A DNA stretch of 64,000 nt, taken from positions 980,460 to 1,044,459 of the forward strand of contig NC_007429.1 of NCBI RefSeq assembly GCF_000012125.1, given 5' to 3'. Source of the DNA: Chlamydia trachomatis A/HAR-13 (GTDB lineage: Bacteria > Chlamydiota > Chlamydiia > Chlamydiales > Chlamydiaceae). Each line of letters starts with the position of its first letter. The stretch's first letter is position 1. Below the pieces are notes generated by a model. It saw only the letters and a list, made by a program, of their open reading frames with translations. It made no database searches and was not told the origin of the DNA. The position numbers and the translations under genes were made by a program. Below, piece after piece: positions 26,822 to 36,374 of the stretch.

Positions 26822-28213
26822 ATGCGGCAAGAGAATGATAGCTTAGGAATTGTGTTGGTTCCCGAAGACAAACTATTTGGAGCTCAGACGGGACGTTCGC
26901 AAGAGTTTTTCTCTTATGGTAAAGAATCCATGCCTCTTGAGATTATCCATGCATTAGTAAAAATTAAAAAATGTGCTGCTAAGGCGAACGGAGACTTGGG
27001 GTGCTTAGATACTAAACGCAGGGATATGATTGTTGCTGCTACAGATGAAATTCTCTCCGGAGAATTTGATGAACACTTCCCTTTAAAGGTTTGGCAGACA
27101 GGAAGCGGCACTCAAAGCAATATGAATGTCAATGAGGTGATTGCTAATTTAGCAATTCAGCGTCATGGGGGAGAGCTTGGAAGTAAACATCCCGTGCATC
27201 CCAATGATCACGTGAATAAATCCCAGTCCTCAAATGATGTTTTCCCAACGGCAATGCATATAGCTGCGGTACAAAGTATAAAAGGATCTTTAATTCCGGC
27301 ATTGGAACATTTAAAAAAAGTTATTGATGCTAAAGCTTTAGAGTTTGCTCGAGATATAAAAATTGGAAGAACGCATTTGATGGATGCAGTTCCAATGACT
27401 CTTGGGCAAGAGTTTTCTGGGTATAGTTGTCAGTTGCATAATTGTTTAGAGCGGATAGGATTTTCTTTAACTCACCTCTATGAGTTGGCTATTGGAGGGA
27501 CTGCTATTGGAACAGGGTTAAATGTTCCTGAAGGATTTGTAGAGAAGGTGATTCAGTATTTGAGAAGGGAGACAGGAGAGCCCTTTGTTCCAGCTTCGAA
27601 CTACTTTGCTGCGTTATCGAATCATGATGCTTTGGTGCAAGCTCACGGATCATTGACTGTGTTAGCTTGTGCTTTGGTTAAAATTGCTACAGATCTAAGT
27701 TTTTTGGGGTCAGGACCTCGTTGTGGATTAGGGGAAATTTTCTTTCCGGAGAACGAGCCAGGATCTTCGATCATGCCTGGGAAAATTAACCCGACGCAAA
27801 GCGAAGCTTTACAGATGGTTTGTTCTCAAGTAATCGGGAACAACCAGTCCATTATTTTTTCTGGAACAAAAGGGAACTTCGAACTGAATGTCATGAAACC
27901 TGTCATTATCTATGATTTTCTACAGTCAGTGAACTTATTAGCTGGTGCTATGAGATCTTTTGCCGATTATTTTGTTTGCGGACTCAAGGTAAATAAGGGG
28001 CAACTACAGCAAAATGTAGAAAGATCTTTGATGTTAGTAACGGCATTAGCTCCCGTTTTGGGGTACGATAAATGTTCAAAGATCGCTTTGAAAGCTTTTC
28101 ATGAAAATTTGAGTCTTAAAGAAGCATGCGTCTCTTTAGGCTTTTTGTCTGAAAAAGAGTTTGATGAGCATGTGATTCCAGGATTGATGGTAGGAAATAG
28201 AGGACACGAATAG
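26822..28213 (+). CDS. fumC: Fumarate hydratase class II
   Basis: Interconverts fumarate and malate in the citric acid cycle. The 463 residues have the fumarase/aspartase signature GSSIMPGKINPTQ (about 317-329), the substrate-binding QTGSGTQSNMNVNE and NDVFPTAMH, and KIGRTHLMDAVP. Length is normal. CT855 by order. Divergent from the ABC fusion gene, with 52 bp between. Confidence 0.96.
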   Translation: MRQENDSLGIVLVPEDKLFGAQTGRSQEFFSYGKESMPLEIIHALVKIKKCAAKANGDLGCLDTKRRDMIVAATDEILSGEFDEHFPLKVWQTGSGTQSNMNVNEVIANLAIQRHGGELGSKHPVHPNDHVNKSQSSNDVFPTAMHIAAVQSIKGSLIPALEHLKKVIDAKALEFARDIKIGRTHLMDAVPMTLGQEFSGYSCQLHNCLERIGFSLTHLYELAIGGTAIGTGLNVPEGFVEKVIQYLRRETGEPFVPASNYFAALSNHDALVQAHGSLTVLACALVKIATDLSFLGSGPRCGLGEIFFPENEPGSSIMPGKINPTQSEALQMVCSQVIGNNQSIIFSGTKGNFELNVMKPVIIYDFLQSVNLLAGAMRSFADYFVCGLKVNKGQLQQNVERSLMLVTALAPVLGYDKCSKIALKAFHENLSLKEACVSLGFLSEKEFDEHVIPGLMVGNRGHE

Positions 28214-28233
28214 ATACGAGAACAAGCATGTCG

Positions 28234-28263
28234 CCCGCCCCAAGTAATTCAACACGGGGCGGG
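28234..28263. terminator. GC-only hairpin between convergent fumC and SulP
   Basis: Stem CCCGCCCC/GGGGCGGG (28234-28241 with 28256-28263), eight G-C pairs with a 14-nt loop. There is no T-run on either strand. Unusually strong for this AT-rich sequence. Placement between convergent genes suggests a stabilising 3' structure or bidirectional terminator. Confidence 0.55.
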
Positions 28264-28293
28264 GGAGGATCAGAGACTTGTTTAGCAAGACAT

Positions 28294-29997
28294 CTATTGA
28301 GAAGACTTACTCTCTAACTTAATAAGGGCTTTTGCAAACAATAACGCACCTTTAATGTTTGGGAAGATATGGTCTACTCCGATCAATTCATCTACATGGT
28401 ACCTTCTCAAATCACTGAGAGGAGTTTTTTTCACGCCAGCTAAGAGAAGCAATGTTCCTTGTCGGTCGCATTCCAAGAAGAACTCTTCTAGAGCGTGCAT
28501 GGCAGATGCATCTATTGTAGGCACTCGAGTCATGCAAAGGATAAATATTTTAGGCGGCTTTTCTATTTCATTTAATAAGTTTTTCAAACGATCTGCGATG
28601 CCAAAGAAAAACGGTCCGTTGATTTCATAAATTTCCGTAAAAGGTGGTACTTCATTTTTGCTAAATAGCAAGTCATTTTGAGGTTGTTCGGATTCATCAA
28701 AATATTTTGCTGTGGAGATAACATCAGATAGATCGCTCATTTGTTTCATGAATAGAAAGGCTGCAAGCATCATTCCTACTTGTACTGCAGAAGTAATCGT
28801 AGTCATTACTGTAAGAATGAACACGGTTAGCAGGACAAGAACGTCTTTTTTAGGAGCTGTGAATAGATGAATGAAATGGTGAATTTCACTCATATTCCAA
28901 GCAATTAAAATTAAAACAGCTGCTAGACATGTTAGAGGGATTTTAATAGTTAAGGGAGCTAGGAGTAGTAGGATAAAGGAAAGACAGATGGTATGGATTA
29001 TTCCTGCTATAGGAGTACTAGCGCCGCACTTGATGCTAGCCGTTGTTCTTGAAAGCGAGCCTGTAACAGGCATGCCAGCAAATAAAGAGGTTCCAATGTT
29101 AGCAATTCCTTGGCCAATTAATTGGCAGTTGGATTGATGTCTCCACCCAGTCATTCCATCTGCAACGACAGCTGCTAATAAGGTTTCTATTCCAGAAAGA
29201 ACGGAAATAGTTAAAGCATCTGGCATAAGTTGAAGCATTTTAGTAATGCTTATGTGTGGGAAAACTGGACCAGGTAAAGAGCTTGGTAAGGTACCATAAC
29301 GGCTACCGATGGTAGGGATGTCTATTTTAAGAATCCATACTAGAGTCGATGCAATGATAATAGAAATCATTACGCCGGGATAACGAGGTTTGTAATTGCG
29401 AAAGTAGATCATTAGAAGCAGGGTAAATAAACCCACAGCAAAGGTCTTGCTATCCCAGGTCCATAGGTAATCCCAATAGGCTGCCCATTTGCCGATGAAG
29501 TCTAAAGGAACTCCATCTCCCATTTGAAGCCCAAGAAAATCTCGGATTTGGGAAGAAAAAATGATGACCGCAATTCCCGTAGTTAGTCCGGTCACCACAG
29601 GATACGGCATATATTTAATAAAAGTGCCTAGTCCGGCAAGACCAAAGATAATGAGGAAGATCCCAGCCATCAATGTGATAGTAAACAGTCCGTCTTCGCC
29701 ATATTTGACACCGATACAGTAAAGGATGGAGATAAAGGAACTGGTAGGGCCAGAGATTAATACACGACTGCCTCCTAAGGCAGAGGCTAAAAAGCCTCCA
29801 ATAATTGAGGCCAATAGTCCTTGTAAAGGAGACACTCCAATCCCGATCGCAATAGCAATAGCTAAAGGGAAGGCTAGAATCCCTGCAGTGATCCCTGCGG
29901 TAAAGTCTTTTTTGAGCGTATTAAAAGAATACCCTTCTTTTAAGCAGGTAACTAATTTAGGGACAAGATGTTTGAAGGATAGGGAAACTTTCACCAA
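28294..29997 (-). CDS. SulP family anion transporter with STAS domain
   Basis: 567 residues: a membrane part of 10-14 helices (about 30-430), including AGITAGILAFPLAIAIAIGIGV, LISGPTSSF and MPVTGSLSRT, then a C-terminal STAS domain (about 440-560) with ILCMTRVPTIDASAMHALEEF. SulP members carry sulfate, bicarbonate or dicarboxylates, and the substrate here cannot be told from sequence. The STAS Ser/Thr site and DASAMH motif are intact. CT856 by order. Confidence 0.9.
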   Translation of the reverse strand: MVKVSLSFKHLVPKLVTCLKEGYSFNTLKKDFTAGITAGILAFPLAIAIAIGIGVSPLQGLLASIIGGFLASALGGSRVLISGPTSSFISILYCIGVKYGEDGLFTITLMAGIFLIIFGLAGLGTFIKYMPYPVVTGLTTGIAVIIFSSQIRDFLGLQMGDGVPLDFIGKWAAYWDYLWTWDSKTFAVGLFTLLLMIYFRNYKPRYPGVMISIIIASTLVWILKIDIPTIGSRYGTLPSSLPGPVFPHISITKMLQLMPDALTISVLSGIETLLAAVVADGMTGWRHQSNCQLIGQGIANIGTSLFAGMPVTGSLSRTTASIKCGASTPIAGIIHTICLSFILLLLAPLTIKIPLTCLAAVLILIAWNMSEIHHFIHLFTAPKKDVLVLLTVFILTVMTTITSAVQVGMMLAAFLFMKQMSDLSDVISTAKYFDESEQPQNDLLFSKNEVPPFTEIYEINGPFFFGIADRLKNLLNEIEKPPKIFILCMTRVPTIDASAMHALEEFFLECDRQGTLLLLAGVKKTPLSDLRRYHVDELIGVDHIFPNIKGALLFAKALIKLESKSSQ

Positions 29998-30627
29998 AGC
30001 CTCTGCTGGTTCGAAAAAGATGGTTTTCTTTTTATAATAGAAAGGAATTTATCCAACGAGAAGAGAGGTGAGAAACTCTCTTGGTAGGACAGCCCTTCTA
30101 TTTTTATCGCGAATAGAAACGCAAGCTTAGTCTATTTGTAAAGTAGTGTTAGCGTTTTTCATCACCAATTCGCGATCGGTTTGTCTAGTCAGCGAGTGGG
30201 ATGACTAAACACAGGCTGTTGTTATCCTTGAGAGGAGGGGGGTGATATAATTGCACTCCCCGAGTCTCTTGGTACCAACAAAAGTGAGAACACTTTCGAT
30301 GAAAAAGAGTTTTCTGTGCAACAGTTTTGCGGACGAGTTGAAAGGATCGGAGGGTTTTCACTGTAGAGTTGAAAACTGTTTTTGTGTAAGATGATCTAGG
30401 TCTTTGTAAGCTTGTCTTTTGGATAGCGCCTTCTTTTGAAGGGTTTCCTATACTAAGAACTCGGAGATGAGTCCAGGATCTGTGTATAAGGTTGGATTCT
30501 AACTGTCTGTACATCAGCGTATATACGCAAAGTCTTGTGTTTTCTCGTAATTATTTTTGCCTAAGCTTCTGCGGGCTCTTGGTGTTCTGAATAAAGTCCT
30601 CAGAGTAAGGTGCTTGTCGAGGTCTTT
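29998..30627. promoter_or_regulatory. Long intergenic region between SulP and NhaD genes
   Basis: 630 bp between divergent genes. A 109-codon reading frame on the minus strand (30185-30514) is Arg/Lys/Ser/Leu-rich without homology and is not called. The promoters of both flanking genes must lie here. A short hairpin AAGAGAG/CTCTCTT (30061-30067 with 30076-30082) sits near the sulP start. I see no tRNA, rRNA or recognisable RNA family. A small RNA is possible. Confidence 0.3.
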
Positions 30628-31893
30628 ATGTTAAAGTTCCAGTTATGTTTGTTATTTCTGTTCGGATATCTCGCGATCGTTTTTGAACATATTGTTCGAG
30701 TAAACAAGTCTGCCGTATCTCTTGCTATGGGAGGCTTGATGTGGTTAGTTTGTTTTTCCCATATACCGCACATTGATCACGTCATGATGGTCGAAGAAAT
30801 TGCAGACATGGCACAAGTCATTTTCTTCTTATTTGCTGCGATGGCAATTGTGGAACTCATCGATGCTCATAGAGGATTTTCTATTGTAGTGCGTTGTTGT
30901 AATGTTGAATCCAGAAGCGTGCTGCTTTGGGTATTACTTACCCTTTCTTTTTTCCTTTCCGCAGCCTTAGATAACCTGACATCCATTATTATTATTATTT
31001 CTATTCTAAAGCGTCTGGTGAAAGCTCGAGAGGATCGGCTGCTACTAGGAGCTCTATGCGTGATTGGAGTAAACGCAGGAGGAGCTTGGACTCCTTTAGG
31101 GGATGTGACTACGACTATGCTTTGGATTAACGATAAGATTTCTACGTCGGGTATTATTACTACGCTATTTCTTCCTAGTGTTGTCTGTGTAGTGATCGCA
31201 GGAATCTGTGGGCAATTATTACTAAAAAAACGTCGTTGTTCAGGATTGTCAGAGGATTTGGATAGAGAACCGGCGCTCCCTAAGAGTAACCTGATTGCCT
31301 GTGTTGGCTTTGGTTCTTTGCTCATGGTTCCTATGTGGAAAGCTGTATTAGGAGTTCCTCCTTTTATGGGGGCTTTATTGGGACTGGGTTTAGTTTGGTT
31401 GGTGAGTGATTGGATTCACTCTCCTCATGGTGAGGGGCGTAATCATTTGCGTATGCCGCATATTTTAACGCGTATCGATATTTCTTCTGTTACATTCTTT
31501 ATAGGGATTCTGTTGGCTGTTAATGCGCTAACCTACTCTCATGTATTACGGGATTTATCTGTGAGTATGGATGCGCTATTTTCTCGTAACACGCTTGCTG
31601 TTCTTTTAGGTTTAGTCTCTAGCGTTTTAGATAATGTGCCATTAGTCGCTGCAACAATAGGTATGTATGACTTACCTATGAACGATCCTCTTTGGAAACT
31701 CATTGCCTATACAGCAGGCACAGGGGGAAGTATTCTCATCATTGGATCCGCTGCAGGTGTTGCCTACATGGGAATGGAAAAAGTGAGTTTCAGCTGGTAT
31801 GTCAAACACGCTTCTTGGATTGCTTTAGCCAGTTATTTTGGAGGTCTAGCAGTCTATTTTCTAATGGAAAATTGTGTGAGTTTGTTCGTCTGA
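30628..31893 (+). CDS. nhaD: NhaD-type Na+/H+ antiporter
   Basis: Exchanges sodium for protons across the inner membrane. About 421 residues from ATG 30628, which follows GAGG. The frame is open to GTG 30610. Roughly 11-13 membrane helices of the ion-transporter fold. NhaD features are LDNLTSIIIIISILKRL, GVNAGGAWTPLGDVTTTMLW and the second-half repeat SSVLDNVPLVAATIGMYDL and GTGGSILIIGSAAGV. The two Asp-Asn repeat motifs are intact. CT857 by order. Confidence 0.88.
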   Translation: MLKFQLCLLFLFGYLAIVFEHIVRVNKSAVSLAMGGLMWLVCFSHIPHIDHVMMVEEIADMAQVIFFLFAAMAIVELIDAHRGFSIVVRCCNVESRSVLLWVLLTLSFFLSAALDNLTSIIIIISILKRLVKAREDRLLLGALCVIGVNAGGAWTPLGDVTTTMLWINDKISTSGIITTLFLPSVVCVVIAGICGQLLLKKRRCSGLSEDLDREPALPKSNLIACVGFGSLLMVPMWKAVLGVPPFMGALLGLGLVWLVSDWIHSPHGEGRNHLRMPHILTRIDISSVTFFIGILLAVNALTYSHVLRDLSVSMDALFSRNTLAVLLGLVSSVLDNVPLVAATIGMYDLPMNDPLWKLIAYTAGTGGSILIIGSAAGVAYMGMEKVSFSWYVKHASWIALASYFGGLAVYFLMENCVSLFV

Positions 31894-31982
31894 GGTAGTC
31901 GAAAAGTATGGCAGAGTCTCTTTAAAAATTCTTTTAATAAAAGGGTTCTCTGCCTATTCTAGGCCCCTTTTTGAATGGAAAA

Positions 31983-33812
31983 ATGGGTTTTTGGAGAACA
32001 TCGATTATGAAAATGAATAGGATTTGGCTATTACTGCTTACCTTTTCTTCTGCCATACATTCTCCTGTACAAGGAGAAAGCTTGGTTTGCAAGAATGCTC
32101 TTCAAGATTTGAGTTTTTTAGAGCATTTATTACAGGTTAAATATGCTCCTAAAACATGGAAAGAGCAATACTTAGGATGGGATCTTGTTCAAAGCTCCGT
32201 TTCTGCACAGCAGAAGCTTCGTACACAAGAAAATCCATCAACAAGTTTTTGCCAGCAGGTCCTTGCTGATTTTATCGGAGGATTAAATGACTTTCACGCT
32301 GGAGTAACTTTCTTTGCGATAGAAAGTGCTTACCTTCCTTATACCGTACAAAAAAGTAGTGACGGCCGTTTCTACTTTGTAGATATCATGACTTTTTCTT
32401 CAGAGATCCGTGTTGGAGATGAGTTGCTAGAGGTGGATGGGGCGCCTGTCCAAGATGTACTCGCTACTCTATATGGAAGCAATCACAAAGGGACTGCAGC
32501 TGAAGAGTCGGCTGCTTTAAGAACACTATTTTCTCGCATGGCCTCTTTAGGGCACAAAGTACCTTCTGGGCGCACTACTTTAAAGATTCGTCGTCCTTTT
32601 GGTACTACGAGAGAAGTTCGTGTGAAATGGCGTTATGTTCCTGAAGGTGTAGGAGATTTGGCTACCATAGCTCCTTCTATCAGGGCTCCACAGTTACAGA
32701 AATCGATGAGAAGCTTTTTCCCTAAGAAAGATGATGCGTTTCATCGGTCTAGTTCGCTATTCTACTCTCCAATGGTTCCGCATTTTTGGGCAGAGCTTCG
32801 CAATCATTATGCAACGAGTGGTTTGAAAAGCGGGTACAATATTGGGAGTACCGATGGGTTTCTCCCTGTCATTGGGCCTGTTATATGGGAGTCGGAGGGT
32901 CTTTTCCGCGCTTATATTTCTTCGGTGACTGATGGGGATGGTAAGAGCCATAAAGTAGGATTTCTAAGAATTCCTACATATAGTTGGCAGGACATGGAAG
33001 ATTTTGATCCTTCAGGACCGCCTCCTTGGGAAGAATTTGCTAAGATTATTCAAGTATTTTCTTCTAATACAGAAGCTTTGATTATCGACCAAACGAACAA
33101 CCCAGGTGGTAGTGTCCTTTATCTTTATGCACTGCTTTCCATGTTGACAGACCGTCCTTTAGAACTTCCTAAACATAGAATGATTCTGACTCAGGATGAA
33201 GTGGTTGATGCTTTAGATTGGTTAACCCTGTTGGAAAACGTAGACACAAACGTGGAATCTCGCCTTGCTCTGGGAGACAACATGGAAGGATATACTGTGG
33301 ATCTACAGGTTGCCGAGTATTTAAAAAGCTTTGGACGTCAAGTATTGAATTGTTGGAGTAAAGGGGATATCGAGTTATCAACGCCTATTCCTCTTTTTGG
33401 TTTTGAGAAGATTCATCCACATCCTCGAGTTCAATACTCTAAACCGATTTGTGTTTTGATCAATGAGCAAGACTTTTCTTGTGCTGACTTCTTCCCTGTA
33501 GTTTTGAAAGACAATGATCGAGCTCTTATTGTTGGTACTCGAACAGCTGGAGCTGGAGGATTTGTCTTTAATGTGCAGTTCCCAAATAGAACTGGAATAA
33601 AAACTTGTTCTTTAACAGGATCATTAGCTGTTAGAGAGCATGGTGCCTTCATTGAGAACATCGGAGTCGAACCGCATATCGATCTGCCTTTTACAGCGAA
33701 TGATATTCGCTATAAAGGCTATTCCGAGTATCTTGATAAGGTCAAAAAATTGGTTTGTCAGCTGATCAATAACGACGGTACCATTATTCTTGCGGAAGAT
33801 GGTAGTTTTTAA
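31983..33812 (+). CDS. cpa: Chlamydial protease/proteasome-like activity factor (CPAF)
   Basis: A secreted serine protease that cuts host and bacterial proteins late in infection. The 609-residue reading from ATG 31983 starts MGFWRTSI, with a Sec signal (hydrophobic WLLLLTFSSAIHS) at about residues 12-30. The catalytic set is visible: H105 (GGLNDFHAG), S499 (EQDFSCADF) and E558 (AFIENIGVEP), in the known numbering. An internal PDZ-like segment occupies about residues 110-250, and the known self-cleavage region lies around 242-284. Fold is tricorn/C-terminal-processing type. It is followed by a hairpin terminator. CT858 by order. Confidence 0.97.
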   Translation: MGFWRTSIMKMNRIWLLLLTFSSAIHSPVQGESLVCKNALQDLSFLEHLLQVKYAPKTWKEQYLGWDLVQSSVSAQQKLRTQENPSTSFCQQVLADFIGGLNDFHAGVTFFAIESAYLPYTVQKSSDGRFYFVDIMTFSSEIRVGDELLEVDGAPVQDVLATLYGSNHKGTAAEESAALRTLFSRMASLGHKVPSGRTTLKIRRPFGTTREVRVKWRYVPEGVGDLATIAPSIRAPQLQKSMRSFFPKKDDAFHRSSSLFYSPMVPHFWAELRNHYATSGLKSGYNIGSTDGFLPVIGPVIWESEGLFRAYISSVTDGDGKSHKVGFLRIPTYSWQDMEDFDPSGPPPWEEFAKIIQVFSSNTEALIIDQTNNPGGSVLYLYALLSMLTDRPLELPKHRMILTQDEVVDALDWLTLLENVDTNVESRLALGDNMEGYTVDLQVAEYLKSFGRQVLNCWSKGDIELSTPIPLFGFEKIHPHPRVQYSKPICVLINEQDFSCADFFPVVLKDNDRALIVGTRTAGAGGFVFNVQFPNRTGIKTCSLTGSLAVREHGAFIENIGVEPHIDLPFTANDIRYKGYSEYLDKVKKLVCQLINNDGTIILAEDGSF

Positions 33813-33838
33813 CTGGCGTTTTCGTTCATAGTAAGAGG

Positions 33839-33875
33839 GGGCTTTGCGGATTTATGGTCCCAAAGCCCTTGTTGT
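33839..33875 (+). terminator. Terminator after cpa
   Basis: Stem GGGCTTTG/CAAAGCCC (33839-33846 with 33861-33868) with a 14-nt loop and a broken T-rich tail TTGTTGTATTT. It separates cpa from ispH. Confidence 0.7.
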
Positions 33876-33906
33876 ATTTAAACATTAATAAATGGAAAGG
33901 TGATGC

Positions 33907-34830
33907 ATGCGTAAAATTATACTCTGTTCGCCTAGAGGCTTCTGTGCGGGAGTTATTCGTGCGATACAGACGGTTGAAGTAGCCCTGGAGAAGTGGGGGA
34001 GACCTATTTATGTAAAGCATGAGATTGTACATAATCGGCATGTCGTAGATAAATTACGGGAGAAAGGGGCTATTTTTATTGAAGATTTGCAAGAAGTTCC
34101 TCGTAATAGTCGAGTGATTTTTTCCGCACACGGAGTTCCCCCTTCCGTAAGAGAAGAAGCTGCGGAAAGAGGATTGATTGCTATTGATGCGACATGTGGA
34201 CTGGTTACGAAAGTGCATTCTGCAGTCAAAATGTACGCTAAAAAAGGGTATCACATCATCCTTATAGGCAAAAGAAAGCACGTTGAGATTATTGGGATAC
34301 GCGGAGAAGCCCCCGATCAAATCACTGTGGTAGAAAATATCGCTGAAGTTGAAGCGCTGCCTTTTAGTGCTCAAGATCCTTTGTTTTATGTAACGCAAAC
34401 GACATTGAGTATGGATGATGCTGCTGATATTGTTGCGGCTTTGAAGGCTCGTTATCCTCGAATCTTTACATTACCCAGTTCTTCTATCTGCTATGCTACA
34501 CAGAACCGACAAGGAGCTTTACGAAATATCCTTCCTCAGGTCGACTTTGTGTATGTAATAGGGGACTCTCAAAGCTCCAACTCAAATCGTTTGAGAGAAG
34601 TGGCAGAGAGACGAGGAGTTACTGCTAGACTTGTCAATCATCCTGATGAAGTCACAGAAGAAATTTTACAATATTCAGGAAATATCGGCATAACCGCTGG
34701 GGCTTCTACTCCAGAAGATGTTGTGCAAGCTTGTTTAATGAAATTACAAGAGCTGATTCCTGATTTGTCTATAGAAATGGATCTTTTTGTAGAAGAAGAT
34801 ACAGTATTTCAGTTGCCTAAGGAATTATAA
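33907..34830 (+). CDS. ispH: 4-hydroxy-3-methylbut-2-enyl diphosphate reductase
   Basis: Last step of the MEP isoprenoid pathway, making IPP and DMAPP with an iron-sulfur cluster. The three cluster cysteines are at residues 13 (GFCAGV), 97 (DATCGLV) and 195 (SSICYAT), and the proton-relay Glu is at about 127 (HVEIIG). The C-terminal GITAGASTPEDVV is present. 307 residues, the normal length. It starts at ATG 33907, with AAAGGTG just upstream. CT859 by order (lytB). Confidence 0.97.
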   Translation: MRKIILCSPRGFCAGVIRAIQTVEVALEKWGRPIYVKHEIVHNRHVVDKLREKGAIFIEDLQEVPRNSRVIFSAHGVPPSVREEAAERGLIAIDATCGLVTKVHSAVKMYAKKGYHIILIGKRKHVEIIGIRGEAPDQITVVENIAEVEALPFSAQDPLFYVTQTTLSMDDAADIVAALKARYPRIFTLPSSSICYATQNRQGALRNILPQVDFVYVIGDSQSSNSNRLREVAERRGVTARLVNHPDEVTEEILQYSGNIGITAGASTPEDVVQACLMKLQELIPDLSIEMDLFVEEDTVFQLPKEL

Positions 34831-34838
34831 TTAGAGAA

Positions 34839-34876
34839 GTCAGATGAGTTTATCTCATCTGACGGAATTTTTCTCA
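34839..34876 (+). terminator. Terminator after ispH (possibly shared)
   Basis: 10-bp perfect stem GTCAGATGAG/CTCATCTGAC (34839-34848 with 34854-34863), loop of 5, then GGAATTTTT. It stands between convergent ispH and copD2. On the minus strand no T-run follows. Confidence 0.75.
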
Positions 34877-34881
34877 CTTAG

Positions 34882-36363
34882 CTATTGGTAGAGGCTGCGG
34901 ACTGCATCATGTTGCGTTTGTAAGATCTGTAGCAAGAAGCTATCCATGTTTCGCCAATGATCTTTAAGCTCTTCTATCGATCGAAGCATTTCGTCGTGTT
35001 CTAAGCGAAACAGTTCTTTATAACTCTCAGCGATTGTTCGTACTGCATTGGCACGGAGATCATAGACTGTTGAGGAGACTTTAGCTAGTTCAGACAGAGA
35101 AGAACACACTTTCCCCATCCCCTCAAAAAATGTTTTTGATGAGGCTTGTTGCCAACCACCTGTTGCTTTTCGAATGACATTGAGAAGTCCTTCTCCACCT
35201 ACTTCCCCAATGATAGGGGAGATACCTCCGAAAATACCCAGGGTAGCTGTAGCAATGCCAAGCCATTTTGTAATTCGAGCCTGTTTTGCAAAGGAGTCCG
35301 CGATTTTCTTCGCTTCCTGCATGAAGTGTGTTCGGGTGGATCGGCGTTCAAGAAGATCCTGTTCACGGCCATTGAGCATCAGTTTCATGATTTCCGCGCA
35401 GATACGCAGAATATCTAGATGATTCAGGCGTATGTGAAGCAATTGACTGAGCTGGGCTTCAGAAAGAGCAAACTCACGAATTTCCTCTGGTAAATACTCA
35501 GGATCAAAGTGGTGCTCGCGTCGTTTTTTACTATGAGAAAGAAAGCTTGCAGAGATGGCAAGATCTTCTTTTTCTTCTTGTTGTTGATCCGATTGATGAT
35601 GGTCACGATCTCCTTCTTGAGATAGGTCTTCTCGTTCGTGTAAGAGTCCTTCTCTCGCGAGAGTTTCTTTTTGGGCTGTTGTTTCAAATAGAGCCATTGG
35701 GCTAAGAAGTGCTGCACGAGGTGAAGAGAGATTCTTTTGCAATGAGGAAGAATGGGAAGAAGATTGCTCTCTTGAAGCAGCGGAATCTTTCTTCGAGGAA
35801 GAAGAGCTTTCTTTGTTGAAGATAGTAACAGAGAGTGTAGGGTTACAATTTGAGTTTTGAATAGGTTCCCGATCGGTAAGAGCCTGTTGCGTGTTGGGTA
35901 ACGAAATGATAACAGGTATATTTCGTAAAGGAGTGGAATGTTGGGGAGATATCTGTACGCGTCCTTGTACGAAAGATTTATGAGATATCGGGGTAGAAGG
36001 CTTATTATGTAGAGTCTGGGTCGGAGTCTTTTGAGGTGTAGGGGTGGGTGTTAAAGACTGCTGTTCTGCTGTGGCAGATTCTTGTGTTCGAGAAGAAGCA
36101 GAAGTTTGTTGAGACAGATATTTCAAAGGACAGCTTTCTCGGAAAGAAGGAGAATGTTTCGAATGAGGAAGAGTTTTTTCTGTCTGCTCAATAACAGATA
36201 AACAGAGATCGGAAAGGCTCCGAAGGATTGCTGCTTGACCTGGTTCAAGCAGCTGTATTTCATTGGAGAGGGCAGAGGCTTCTTCACAAGAAGTCTCTAC
36301 CTGCTCTCCTGTTGCTATTGTTTGTAATGAAGGTAGTGTCTCTTGGGGTACTGTTATCGTCAT
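34882..36363 (-). CDS. copD2: Type III secretion translocator CopD2
   Basis: Minor-translocator counterpart of the second translocator set. 493 residues: a Ser/Gln/Pro/Thr-rich, probably disordered N-terminal half (about 75-290), then a helical region with a hydrophobic patch WLGIATATLGIFGGISPII (about 380-398) and a helical C-terminal part. Position after copB2 (11-bp gap) and the SycD-like chaperone identifies it, together with recall of CT860. Sequence similarity to translocators is weak. No signal peptide. Confidence 0.85.
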   Translation of the reverse strand: MTITVPQETLPSLQTIATGEQVETSCEEASALSNEIQLLEPGQAAILRSLSDLCLSVIEQTEKTLPHSKHSPSFRESCPLKYLSQQTSASSRTQESATAEQQSLTPTPTPQKTPTQTLHNKPSTPISHKSFVQGRVQISPQHSTPLRNIPVIISLPNTQQALTDREPIQNSNCNPTLSVTIFNKESSSSSKKDSAASREQSSSHSSSLQKNLSSPRAALLSPMALFETTAQKETLAREGLLHEREDLSQEGDRDHHQSDQQQEEKEDLAISASFLSHSKKRREHHFDPEYLPEEIREFALSEAQLSQLLHIRLNHLDILRICAEIMKLMLNGREQDLLERRSTRTHFMQEAKKIADSFAKQARITKWLGIATATLGIFGGISPIIGEVGGEGLLNVIRKATGGWQQASSKTFFEGMGKVCSSLSELAKVSSTVYDLRANAVRTIAESYKELFRLEHDEMLRSIEELKDHWRNMDSFLLQILQTQHDAVRSLYQ

Positions 36364-36374
36364 GGGAAGGATCG

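Noticed and set aside
26700..26822. TPP riboswitch upstream of the ThiX/ThiY-like fusion gene
   Set aside because: Only 52 bp separate it from divergent fumC and no thi-box-like sequence was seen.
30185..30514. 109-codon minus-strand frame between sulP and nhaD
   Set aside because: Basic, Ser/Leu-rich, no domain or recognised homology; most likely chance.
35424..35717. Lys/Asn-rich frame inside copD2
   Set aside because: Shadow frame of a low-complexity Glu/Gln region.
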